This document shows, piece after piece, positions 36,051 through 44,615 of a stretch of DNA of 64,000 bases. How positions within the stretch are numbered: position 1 is the stretch's first letter; each line of letters begins with the position of its first letter. The translations under genes were made by a program, and so were the position numbers. Under the pieces are notes generated by a model. That model had not been told where the DNA came from and did not search any database. It saw only the letters and a program-made list of their open reading frames with translations. Location: positions 4,790,001 to 4,854,000 of the forward strand of contig NZ_AP022848.1 of NCBI RefSeq assembly GCF_011764485.1, in the 5' to 3' direction. The stretch comes from Bosea sp. ANAM02. Lineage in GTDB: Bacteria > Pseudomonadota > Alphaproteobacteria > Rhizobiales > Beijerinckiaceae.

Positions 36051-36371
36051 TCAGACCGCGGCGGAGATCCAGCGCGAGAGATCGCTCTTGGGGGCGGCGC
36101 CGACCTTCTGCGAGGCGAGCTTGCCGTCCTTGAACAGCATCAGCGTCGGGATCGAGCGGATGCCGAACTGGGCCGGGATCTGCTGATTCTCGTCGACATT
36201 CATCTTGACGATCTTGACCTTGCCGTCGAGCTCGGTCGCGATTTCCTCGAGCGCCGGGCCGATCATGCGGCAGGGACCGCACCATTCCGCCCAGAAATCC
36301 ACCACGACCGGCTCGGACGACTTCAAAACGTCGGCCTCAAAGCTCTGATCGGTTACCTTGCTCGTTGCCAT
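36051..36371 (-). CDS. trxA: Thioredoxin
   Basis: Predicted 106-residue thioredoxin with the WCGPC active site ([13 protein letters not shown]) and the cis-Pro segment [10 protein letters not shown]. It reduces cytoplasmic disulfides and would supply electrons to MsrA. The start at 36371 (MATSKVTDQ) is taken rather than an upstream Met because of family length and an AAGG ribosome site. It follows the addB-addA-DUF1345 run on the same strand, a position common in rhizobial genomes. Confidence 0.97.
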   Translation of the reverse strand: MATSKVTDQSFEADVLKSSEPVVVDFWAEWCGPCRMIGPALEEIATELDGKVKIVKMNVDENQQIPAQFGIRSIPTLMLFKDGKLASQKVGAAPKSDLSRWISAAV

Positions 36372-36488
36372 GACTGGCCGCCTTTCGGTTTCAATGGGAG
36401 GCAATGCCGCCCTTCGCCAGCGAAGCTATGAACGCCGGCCCCCCGGGTCAAGGCGCGTGCATCGCGGGGCCGAGGTGAAGCCGGTGCG

Positions 36489-37148
36489 TCACGAGCCGCC
36501 CGAGACCAGGCTCGCCCCGACATTGATCGCCATCGCCAGGATCGAGGCGTTGAAGACGAAGGTCAGGATCGAGTGTACCAGCACGATGCCGCGCGCGTGG
36601 CGCGTGGTCACGCCGATGTCGGAGGTCTGCGAGGTGCAGCCGATCGTGTAGGAGAAATACAGGAAATCGACATAGTCCGGTTCGGTCTTGCCGGGAAAGT
36701 CGAGGCAGGGCTCGGCCCTGCCGCCGCGATAGTAGATGCCGGCATAGTGCAGCGTGAAGAAGGCGTGCAGCAGCGTCCAGGAACACAGGATCGTGACGCC
36801 GCCGAGCGCGAGATGGATACCGCGCTGATCCGCCGGCAGCGCGCCGATGCCGGTGAGCTGGACGACGATGGCGGCAAGGCTCGCGCTCGCCGCGAGACAG
36901 GAGATGACGAGGATGGCGACCGCGCCCTCGTCCTGCTTCTCGGCACGCGCCCGGATCTCGTCGACCGTCTCGGTGAACATCGTCGTCGCCAGCAGGCCGA
37001 GATAGAGGGCAGCTCCAGCATCCCAGGCCACCAGGAGGCGCGTCGCCCAGCGCCAGTCGCCGGGCAACATCAGGGTCAGCACCGCACCGGCGGCGAGGGC
37101 GATCAGCAAGCGCGGACGCAGGGACAGGGAATGCGGCACGAATCTCAT
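36489..37148 (-). CDS. DUF1345 family membrane protein
   Basis: Predicted 219-residue protein with about five membrane helices and the family stretches WDAGAALYLGL, FFTLHYAGIYY and DFLYFSYTIGCTSQTSDIGV (a channel-pore-like segment). Function unknown. Its ATG overlaps the addA stop (ATGA), so it is translationally coupled to a DNA-repair gene although nothing in the protein suggests a DNA role. Confidence 0.87.
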   Translation of the reverse strand: MRFVPHSLSLRPRLLIALAAGAVLTLMLPGDWRWATRLLVAWDAGAALYLGLLATTMFTETVDEIRARAEKQDEGAVAILVISCLAASASLAAIVVQLTGIGALPADQRGIHLALGGVTILCSWTLLHAFFTLHYAGIYYRGGRAEPCLDFPGKTEPDYVDFLYFSYTIGCTSQTSDIGVTTRHARGIVLVHSILTFVFNASILAMAINVGASLVSGGS

Positions 37149-40100
37149 GGCGCGAACGCTCCCTCGGCAGAGCCGACACCCTCGCCATTGGCCACGGTGG
37201 CAAGCGCCGCGTCGAGCCGAGCGGCATCCAGCTCGAAGCAGGTGAGGCTCGCCGTGTAGATCGCCAGAGCCCGCACGGCCCGGCCGGGATAGATCTCCCG
37301 CATCAGCGCGGCATAGGCGGCGAGCTGGGCAATGGTCGTGACGGATATCGCATCCACCGTCCGCGGAGGCCGGGCCGTGGTCTTGAAATCGGCGACGACG
37401 ACGCTGTCGGAGGTCACGGCCAGGCGGTCGATCCGTCCGGATACCGCGCGGGCCTCGCCATCCGCCAGGCGGATCGCGCCCGCGACGGGAACCTCCGCCA
37501 GAGCGTCCACGGCGAACAGCCCAGCCAAGGCGGGCGCCGCCAGCAATTGCAAGGCGTCGGCAACGATGGTCGCCCGCCGCTCGGGACGCAGGGCTCCGCC
37601 ACGCGCTTCCGCCAGGGCTTCCGCCGTCGCGGGGCGGCGCACCTCGGGAACGCCCGGCAAGATCTGCAGCAGGAGATGGGCCAAGCGGCCGGCCGCCGCC
37701 GCTTCGGCCAGGAAGGGGCCATCGCCCGGCCGCTCCTCGCCATCGGCGGCGGTGAGCGCGCTCGACGGCTTCAGCGGCGGCAAGGGCTCGGCCTCGCGTA
37801 CCACTTTCTCCCGCAACCAAAGCGGTACGGAGACCGAAGCGGCCTCCCCGTCGGGGCGGTTGCCATCAGCCTCGGGCGGCACCGACGCCGAGACCATGAA
37901 GCGCAGCACCGCGTCGTCGCCATCGCCGAGCCGCTTCAGGCCGGGTTCCGACTGCATCAGCCCCTGCTCGATCATCGCGTACCAGCTTCCGGGCGGCGCC
38001 TCGCCCTTGGGCTGCGCGCCACAGACGATCAGGCGGTCCTCGGCGCGGGTCATCGCGACATAGAGCAGGCGGTGGTGCTCCTCGACCATCTGCGCGACCA
38101 CCACGACCTTGGCAGCCTCGGTCGCCGATACATCCTCTGCGGAAGCCGGCGGCCAGAGCGGCACGAATTCGCCTGATGGCGTCGGCACGGCCAGGATTTT
38201 CGGCAGACGCCGCGCGCCGGGCTGGACGCCGAGATCGGCCAGGATGACGATCTTCGCCTCCAGACCTTTCGAGCCGTGCACGGTCATGACGCGGACCTCG
38301 CCGGCGCTGGCCGAGAGATCGCGCTTCACGTCGGCGGCGCTGCCGGCGACATGCTGGAGGAAGCCGGCGAGCGAGGGACCGTAGCGGCGCTCATGATCGA
38401 GTGCTGCGTTGAGGAAAGCGTCGAGCGCGTCGCCCGCTTCGGCGCCGAGCCGGGCGAGCGCGAGATTGCGCCCGCCGCCGGGGCCGAGCAGATCGGCAAA
38501 GAAGCGGAACGGCCCCTGCCGCCCGGCCTGCTGCGTCCAGCGGACGAGCTTCGCCTCGGCGGCGGCATAGCGCGGCTCGGTTGCGGCGGCCTCCTGCAAG
38601 GCGGCACGCAGCGAGCCCTTCCGATCGGGCGCGAGGCGCAGGAGATCGTCATCGTCGAGATCGATCAGGGGTGTCTTGAGCGCGGTCGCGAGCGTCAGAT
38701 CGTCATCGGGCAGGAGCAGGGCGCGGCCGAGCACGACGAGGTCCTCGACCGCCGGATGCTCGGCCAGCGTCAGGCGATCGCGGCCGGCGACGGGCACGCC
38801 GGCATCCTTCAGCGCCTTGACGATGGCCTCGAACAGCGCGCCGCGCTGGCGCAGCAGGATCATGACGTCGCCCGCCGCGAAGGGATGGCCGAGATCGTCG
38901 CGGCGGTCGCGATGCCAGCGCTGCAAGGTCCGCGCGATGCGCTCGGCAAGCTTCACCGTGCCGCTGCGCCGCTCGGGCGCATCGACCGGCGTGGTCCAGG
39001 CATCGGGCGGCTCAGCCGTATCGTTGGCGGCCAGCGGCCAGATATCGACGGTGCCGGGAGCGTTGCGGCGCACGGTGTCGTGGATTTCCGGCCGGGCTGC
39101 GCCGTCGAAGACGAGACCACGCGCATGGTCCGGCAGGGCGAAGACGGCATCGACCGCCTGCATGATATCCGGCGCCGAGCGAAAGGAGGTGTTGAGGCTG
39201 ATCGCCTCGAAATCCCGCTCCGCCGCCCGGATGCGTTGGCCCAGCGCGCGGCGCTCCTCGCCGAAGGCGGAGGGCGCCGCGCCCTGGAAGCCATAGATCG
39301 ACTGCTTCTCGTCGCCGACGACGAAGATGGTGCGCGGCTTCGCCCGAAGATCGCCGCCGCTGGTGAATTCCTCGGCCAGCTTGCGCAGGATCGCCCATTG
39401 CGCCTCGCCGGTGTCCTGCGCCTCGTCGAGCAGGATGTGGTCGATGCCGGCATCGAGCTTGTAGAGCACCCAGGCGGCCTCGACCCGCTCCAGCAACGAG
39501 CGGGTGCGCGCGATCAGATCGTCATAGTCGAGCAGCGAGCGCAGGCTCTTCTGGCGCTGATAGGAAGCCAGCATGCGCGTCACCAGCAGGGCGAGCGCGG
39601 CGCTGCGATCGCGGATCGCGACGGCGTTCAGTTGCTCGGTGGCGGCGAGCAGGCAGGCGGCAAGATCCTCCAATGTCGCCAGCAAGGCGCCGTCGAATTC
39701 GGATTTGCCCTTGCCGCGGATATGGACGTTGACCGTGCCCTCGGCCGTGATGAAGCCGCGCCGGCAGAAGCCGACGGGATCGCCGTCATCCTGCCCGGCG
39801 AGGAGCGTGCGCAGGTTCGCCGCGAAGTTCTGCCGGGTGGCGCTGCCGGCCTGAAGCGCCTCGATCAGGGCATGCAGGCCCGGCAGAGCCGCCAGATCGG
39901 CGCGGAAGCGCGCCCTGACCGCATCGGCCGAGAGGTCAGGCGCGATGCCGAGGAAGGCGGCGATGCCGGCCTTGACCGCGCCAGCATCGCGGGCGCGCCC
40001 GGTCCCGTCGCTGAACAGGGCACGCTGGCGCAGTGCCTCCTGGAACATGGTCTCGAACGAGTCCTGCGCCGCGAGCCTCGCGAGCAGGTCGAGCGCGCGG

Positions 40101-40639
40101 GCTTCCGGACCGTTCGGCTCGGCCGCGACGAGGGCGAGCAGTTCGCGGCGTGCGGCGCGCAGCATCTCGGCTTGCGCGAGATCGTCGGCGACTTCGAAGC
40201 GGGGCGGCACATTGGCCTCGAAGGGCGCGGCCTGCAGCACGCGGGTACAGAAGGCGTGGATCGTCTCGATGCGCAGGCCGCCCGGCGTCTCCAGCGCCTC
40301 GGCGAAGAGGCGGCGCGCCTTGGCCCGCTCGGCCGTCGTCGGCGGGCGGCCGGTGAGCTTCGTCAATTCACGGCCCAGCGCCTCGTCGGAGAGCGTCGCC
40401 CAGGCACTCAGCGCCTTGAAGATGCGGTTCGCCATGTTGGCGGCAGCCGCCTTGGTATAGGTGATGCAGAGCATCCGGCCGGGCGCGACATCGTCGAGCA
40501 GCAGCCTGAGCACACGGTTGACCAGCACATGGGTCTTGCCTGAGCCGGCATTGGCCGAGACCCAGGCGGAGAGGCCGGGATCGGCGGCCTGCGCCTGGCG
40601 CCGGTCGGTCAGCGGCGGGACGATCCACCCGGGCTTCAT
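37145..40639 (-). CDS. addA: ATP-dependent helicase-nuclease AddA
   Basis: Predicted 1164-residue subunit of the AddAB enzyme, which resects double-strand breaks for RecA loading. UvrD-type motif I is SANAGSGKTHVL; IDHILLDEAQDTGEAQW, VGDEKQSIYGFQGA, MTVHGSKGLEAKIV and LLYVAMTRAEDRLIV follow; the C-terminal RecB-type nuclease shows GRIDRLAV and VVADFKTT. The start at 40639 overlaps the addB stop (ATGA). Downstream the DUF1345 gene overlaps it in the same way. Confidence 0.96.
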   Translation of the reverse strand: MKPGWIVPPLTDRRQAQAADPGLSAWVSANAGSGKTHVLVNRVLRLLLDDVAPGRMLCITYTKAAAANMANRIFKALSAWATLSDEALGRELTKLTGRPPTTAERAKARRLFAEALETPGGLRIETIHAFCTRVLQAAPFEANVPPRFEVADDLAQAEMLRAARRELLALVAAEPNGPEARALDLLARLAAQDSFETMFQEALRQRALFSDGTGRARDAGAVKAGIAAFLGIAPDLSADAVRARFRADLAALPGLHALIEALQAGSATRQNFAANLRTLLAGQDDGDPVGFCRRGFITAEGTVNVHIRGKGKSEFDGALLATLEDLAACLLAATEQLNAVAIRDRSAALALLVTRMLASYQRQKSLRSLLDYDDLIARTRSLLERVEAAWVLYKLDAGIDHILLDEAQDTGEAQWAILRKLAEEFTSGGDLRAKPRTIFVVGDEKQSIYGFQGAAPSAFGEERRALGQRIRAAERDFEAISLNTSFRSAPDIMQAVDAVFALPDHARGLVFDGAARPEIHDTVRRNAPGTVDIWPLAANDTAEPPDAWTTPVDAPERRSGTVKLAERIARTLQRWHRDRRDDLGHPFAAGDVMILLRQRGALFEAIVKALKDAGVPVAGRDRLTLAEHPAVEDLVVLGRALLLPDDDLTLATALKTPLIDLDDDDLLRLAPDRKGSLRAALQEAAATEPRYAAAEAKLVRWTQQAGRQGPFRFFADLLGPGGGRNLALARLGAEAGDALDAFLNAALDHERRYGPSLAGFLQHVAGSAADVKRDLSASAGEVRVMTVHGSKGLEAKIVILADLGVQPGARRLPKILAVPTPSGEFVPLWPPASAEDVSATEAAKVVVVAQMVEEHHRLLYVAMTRAEDRLIVCGAQPKGEAPPGSWYAMIEQGLMQSEPGLKRLGDGDDAVLRFMVSASVPPEADGNRPDGEAASVSVPLWLREKVVREAEPLPPLKPSSALTAADGEERPGDGPFLAEAAAAGRLAHLLLQILPGVPEVRRPATAEALAEARGGALRPERRATIVADALQLLAAPALAGLFAVDALAEVPVAGAIRLADGEARAVSGRIDRLAVTSDSVVVADFKTTARPPRTVDAISVTTIAQLAAYAALMREIYPGRAVRALAIYTASLTCFELDAARLDAALATVANGEGVGSAEGAFAP

Positions 40640-43600
40640 GCCTCGCCCCCCTCGTCGCCGCCGGGCGCGGCCGACCATTCCTTGACGCGGGCGAGGTGGT
40701 CATAGGGGCTGGCATAGCGAATATAATCGGGGGCGCGGCGCGAGACGAAGGGCTCGCGGCCGGAACGCAAGCGATCGAGATATTCGAGCAGGCGCTCAAG
40801 ATGGCGCGCAGCGACATCGGCCAGGGATTCGTCGCCGAACTTGAGCGGCGCGCTCGCTCCCCAGCCCTTGGGATCGTGGTGGAGCTTGACGTAGAGCACG
40901 TCGTCGACCGGCAGCGGCCCGGACAGCCCCTTGAAGCCGGCGCGCGCCGCCAGATCGGCTTCCAGCGTGAGTTGCGGGGCAAAGCCCTTCTCGACCTGCT
41001 TCTTTGAGGGCGGCGCCCCCGTCTTGAAATCGACGATGCGCAGCGAGGGCGTGCGCGTCAGCTCGATCCGGTCGGCCTTGCCGCTGAGGCGGAATTCGCT
41101 GCCATCGGCGAGCGGGAAGCTCGCGGCCGTGAAGAGCTCGACGCCGATGCGGCCGATATCGGCGCGCCGGTTCTCCTCCCAGCGGATGAAATGGCCGGCC
41201 GTCAGCAGGAAGCGCGGCCACCAGAAGGCCTTGACCTCCGGCACGCCGTCATAGGCGCTGAAGAGCCGGGTGCCGATGGCGATGAGTTGGCCGAGCGCAT
41301 CGGCCGGCAAGCCTTCGGGATAGGTCGTGCTGAATTCCTCGACAATGCCGTGCAGCAGCTTGCCGCGATCCTGCGCGGTCGGGTCCGCCACGAGATCGTC
41401 GAGCGCGTCGAGCTTCAGGATCTTGCGGGCATGGATCTGGTAGGGGTCGCGATAGAGCGTCTCGACCTCGGTGACGCTGAGCGAAAGCGGCTGGAGATCG
41501 CGCAGCGGGCGCGGCGCCGGACGGCCGATCGGTTTCACGTCGGCGGGCGCGCTAAGGACACCGGCCAGAGCCCGCAGCTTGGCGCCCTCGTCCACCGCCT
41601 TCGTCCAGACCGATTGCGGCGTCACCGCCTGCAGGCGCTGCCAGAAGCGCGAGGCGATGGTTTCGGACTCGCCGGCCTTGCGCGGGCGGGTCAGGGTCAC
41701 CTGCGGCGCGAGCGCCGCCATGACGAAATCATGCGCGGTCTGGCCGACGCGACGCTCGGGCGGTGAGAGGCCGAGCTCGGCGCGCATCGGCCGGTTGATG
41801 AAGGAATCGGTCGTGGTCTGCGGCGGCCAGACGGTCTCGTTCAGGCCCCCGAGCACGACATGGTCCGTCTCCAGCAGGCGCGCTTCGAGCAGGCCCCAGA
41901 TCGCGACGCGCGGATAGCCGGGCGCCGCGCGCTTGACCACGGTCTCCGTCAGCAGCCCGTCGAGGATGGCGACGAAATCCCGCGCCGTGCCGCCCGGCGG
42001 CATGACGGGCTCGGCGCCCGCCAATTCGTCGAAGAGCCCGGCCAGAGCCTCGCCATCCGGCCCGACGAAGGCGAGCGCCGTGCCGGCCTCACTCGTGCTG
42101 AAGGCGGTGACGGCCAGGCGAGCCGCCGTAACCACTGCGGCCAATGTCGGCGCTTCGGCGGCGAAGGCCTCGCGCAAGGCGGCGCTGGCTGAGCCCAGCG
42201 CATGCAGCACCTTGGTGGCCGCCGCCTGATCCTCGGCGGTCAGCCGTTTGCGCGGCCGCGGAACGTGCCCGCTCTCGCGGATCGCCTCCCAGCCGCCGAG
42301 CGCGGCTTCCAGACCCGGCATTCCACGGCCGACCGTCTGGCCGCGCCAGGTGCCGATATCGAGCGCAGCGGCGCCCTGTGCCAGCGCATTCCGGCCGAGT
42401 CCCAGCCGACAGAGCGGATGAGCGAGCAGCGGCACGAGCGCGACCGGCGCCATCTCGACCAAGACCGCTTCGAGAATCAGACGCAGCAACGAGCCCGCCG
42501 GCCAACGCCCGAGCGGCAGGCCGGCGGAATCGTCGACCTCGACGCCCCAGCGCTTGAGCTCGACGGCGACGCGCTCGGCGAGGCCGCGATCCGGCGTCAC
42601 AAGGGCCGCATGGGCGCCAGGACGTTCCAATGTCTCGCGGAGCGCTATGGCGACGACCAGCGCCTCCTCGCGCTCGTCGGCGGCTTCGACGACGCGCAGG
42701 CCCTCGAATCCCTCGGCCGCCATAGCGTCCGAGACGCGCGTGGCGACATCGGACCAGAGTTCGGTGACCGAGGCCGGCAACATCGCCTCGCGCAGCAGAG
42801 CGGACCGCGCCCCCCGCGCGCCGTCGGCCTGCGACAACTCGCGTACGTCGTCGCGGACGGCTTCGAGCGTATCCATCAGGTGATGCAGGGCCGCTTGCGG
42901 ATGGGAGGGAGCGGGCTCCCTCGCGATAGCATCCCAGGCGCGCCCATCCAGCCCGAGATCGATGCCGGGCAGGACCACCGCGCCGTTCGGCAGGCGGGCT
43001 ATGGCGGCAAGCAGGCGCGCGGTCGCCGGGACAGTACCGGTCGAACCGGCGGCGATGATGGGGCCTGTCACTCCTCCGGCGATGAGCCGGTCGCGTTCGG
43101 CCGCCAGCATGCGATTGCGGAAAGCGGCGGGATCGCAGGCGGCGCGCTCGGTCAGAATCTCCGGCCAGGCCTCGCCGAGAATGGCGAGGAAGCCGGCATT
43201 GAGTTGCCAGACCCGGTCGAAGCGGGCGGCATCGAGCGAGGCCAGGCGTTCGACCGGGACGCCTTCGGTCTGCATCTGGTCGAGCAGGGCGGCGAGATCG
43301 CCGGCGAGCCCATAGGCCTCGGCCAGCGTCGCCGGTACAAGCGCGGGCTCGCCCGGATCGAGCCGGAGATGGTTGCGATTGGCGGTGCGGCCCCAGGCAT
43401 CGACCAGCCGCGTCAGCAGCATGCGGCGTTCGAGCGGCGCGATCGGGGCGAGGCGTTCTTCGGCCCAGGCGCCGGCGCCGATCAGCGCCGTCTCAACCTC
43501 GTCGACATCGCCGAGCGGGACGATGCGCGGCAGCAGCAGCGGCTTGCCGCCGAGCTTTCCGGCGAGGATCGCGGCGAAGGCACGCGCGGCGCGGCGCGTC

Positions 43601-43743
43601 GGCAGGTAGAGCGTGGCGCGCGCCATCGCGGCGGGATCGGCGGGGTCATGGACCGGGCCGAGCCGACCATCCAGCATCGCCTGCGCCAGCACCTCCAGGA
43701 AGGGCGCGCCGGCCGGGATGCTGAACAGGTTGAGCTCAGGCAT
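40636..43743 (-). CDS. addB: AddB, alphaproteobacterial type
   Basis: Predicted 1035-residue partner of AddA. The N-terminal part resembles an inactivated helicase: LYLPTRRAARAFAAIL occurs where a Walker A would be and no GxGKT is seen. The C-terminal RecB-like nuclease contains GKADRIELTRTPSLRIVDFK. No iron-sulfur cysteine set like that of Bacillus AddB is apparent. The start at 43743 (MPELNLFSIP) overlaps the MurU-like gene by 8 bp. With addA it forms the recombinational repair pair. Confidence 0.95.
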   Translation of the reverse strand: MPELNLFSIPAGAPFLEVLAQAMLDGRLGPVHDPADPAAMARATLYLPTRRAARAFAAILAGKLGGKPLLLPRIVPLGDVDEVETALIGAGAWAEERLAPIAPLERRMLLTRLVDAWGRTANRNHLRLDPGEPALVPATLAEAYGLAGDLAALLDQMQTEGVPVERLASLDAARFDRVWQLNAGFLAILGEAWPEILTERAACDPAAFRNRMLAAERDRLIAGGVTGPIIAAGSTGTVPATARLLAAIARLPNGAVVLPGIDLGLDGRAWDAIAREPAPSHPQAALHHLMDTLEAVRDDVRELSQADGARGARSALLREAMLPASVTELWSDVATRVSDAMAAEGFEGLRVVEAADEREEALVVAIALRETLERPGAHAALVTPDRGLAERVAVELKRWGVEVDDSAGLPLGRWPAGSLLRLILEAVLVEMAPVALVPLLAHPLCRLGLGRNALAQGAAALDIGTWRGQTVGRGMPGLEAALGGWEAIRESGHVPRPRKRLTAEDQAAATKVLHALGSASAALREAFAAEAPTLAAVVTAARLAVTAFSTSEAGTALAFVGPDGEALAGLFDELAGAEPVMPPGGTARDFVAILDGLLTETVVKRAAPGYPRVAIWGLLEARLLETDHVVLGGLNETVWPPQTTTDSFINRPMRAELGLSPPERRVGQTAHDFVMAALAPQVTLTRPRKAGESETIASRFWQRLQAVTPQSVWTKAVDEGAKLRALAGVLSAPADVKPIGRPAPRPLRDLQPLSLSVTEVETLYRDPYQIHARKILKLDALDDLVADPTAQDRGKLLHGIVEEFSTTYPEGLPADALGQLIAIGTRLFSAYDGVPEVKAFWWPRFLLTAGHFIRWEENRRADIGRIGVELFTAASFPLADGSEFRLSGKADRIELTRTPSLRIVDFKTGAPPSKKQVEKGFAPQLTLEADLAARAGFKGLSGPLPVDDVLYVKLHHDPKGWGASAPLKFGDESLADVAARHLERLLEYLDRLRSGREPFVSRRAPDYIRYASPYDHLARVKEWSAAPGGDEGGEA

Positions 43744-44476
43744 CGACCGGCTGGTCGGCGGCGAAGGCGGCCTCGGCCGGCGCGATCGCCTCCGGCCGGT
43801 CGACATGCAGCCAGCGGCCTTCGAGGACATGGCCGGAGAGTCGCCCACGCGCGATGGCCCGGTCGAAAAGCAGGTTGAACGAGAAGGATGCCGGCGTATC
43901 CGCGAAGAACTCAGGCGTCACGATCCCGATCCCGGCATAGACGTAAGGGGCGCTCGCGGCCGGGCCGCGCCGCGTCAGGCGGCCGGCCTCGTCACGGAAG
44001 AAATCGCCGGGGCCGTTGAAGCCGACGCTGCTCTCGCGCTCCGCCAGCAGCAACAGCATGTCCATGGTCTCGCCGTCCCAGGCGGCGGCCATCGCGCCGA
44101 AATTGGAGATGCCGCGCTCGCTCCAGAGCGAATCCGAATTGACGCTGAAGAACGGCCCGTCGCCGAGCAGCGGCAAGGCTTTCTTGGCGCCGCCGCCAGT
44201 TTCGAGCAATTCGCCGCGCTCGTCCGAGATCACGATGCGCGGGCGCGTCCGGTCCGCCAGATGCGCCTCGACCTGCCCGGCGAGGTGATGGACGTTGACG
44301 ACGGCCTCCTCGACGCCGGCCTCGGCCAACCGATCGAGCGCATGGTCAAGCATCGCCTTGCCGCCGATCTTGACCAGCGGCTTGGGCAGCGTGTCGGTGA
44401 TCGGGCGCATGCGCTGCCCGAGACCGGCCGCCAGCACGATCGCCCGGCGGATCGGCGGCGAAGCGGTTGTGGTCAC
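43736..44476 (-). CDS. murU: Nucleotidyltransferase, probable MurNAc-1-phosphate uridylyltransferase
   Basis: Predicted 246-residue sugar-1-phosphate nucleotidyltransferase. The signature AIVLAAGLGQRMRPITDTLPKPLV binds nucleotide, and GGAKKALPLL and SVNSDSLW (metal Asp) follow. In the MurU family this enzyme makes UDP-MurNAc for peptidoglycan recycling. The call rests partly on context: an AmgK-like kinase domain is encoded just upstream. The start is the GTG at 44476 with GGGAG 7 nt before. It overlaps addB by 8 bp. A GDP- or dTDP-sugar role is not excluded. Confidence 0.78.
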   Translation of the reverse strand: MTTTASPPIRRAIVLAAGLGQRMRPITDTLPKPLVKIGGKAMLDHALDRLAEAGVEEAVVNVHHLAGQVEAHLADRTRPRIVISDERGELLETGGGAKKALPLLGDGPFFSVNSDSLWSERGISNFGAMAAAWDGETMDMLLLLAERESSVGFNGPGDFFRDEAGRLTRRGPAASAPYVYAGIGIVTPEFFADTPASFSFNLLFDRAIARGRLSGHVLEGRWLHVDRPEAIAPAEAAFAADQPVDA

Positions 44477-44516
44477 GCGAATCTCCCGAAACAGGCGAAT
44501 GGCCTTCCATAGCGCG

Positions 44517-44606
44517 TCGTGGTCGGGCTTGTCCCGACCATCCACGTCTTCGCTGGACGAGCGTAATATTCAAGACGTGGATGCTCGCCGCAAGGGCGAG
44601 CATGAC
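44517..44606. repeat. Palindromic element, family C
   Basis: About 90 bp with GGTCGGGCTTGTCCCGACC, TCCACGTCTT / AAGACGTGGA and GGGCGAGCATGAC; it is the inverted counterpart of 17671-17760. It sits 9 nt past the stop of the TsaE fusion and before the MurU-like gene. Confidence 0.75.
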
Positions 44607-44615
44607 GGAGTGTCT

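Noticed and set aside
38276..40543. Plus-strand open frame of 755 residues opposite addA
   Set aside because: Shadow of addA; no domain motif and composition typical of antisense frames.
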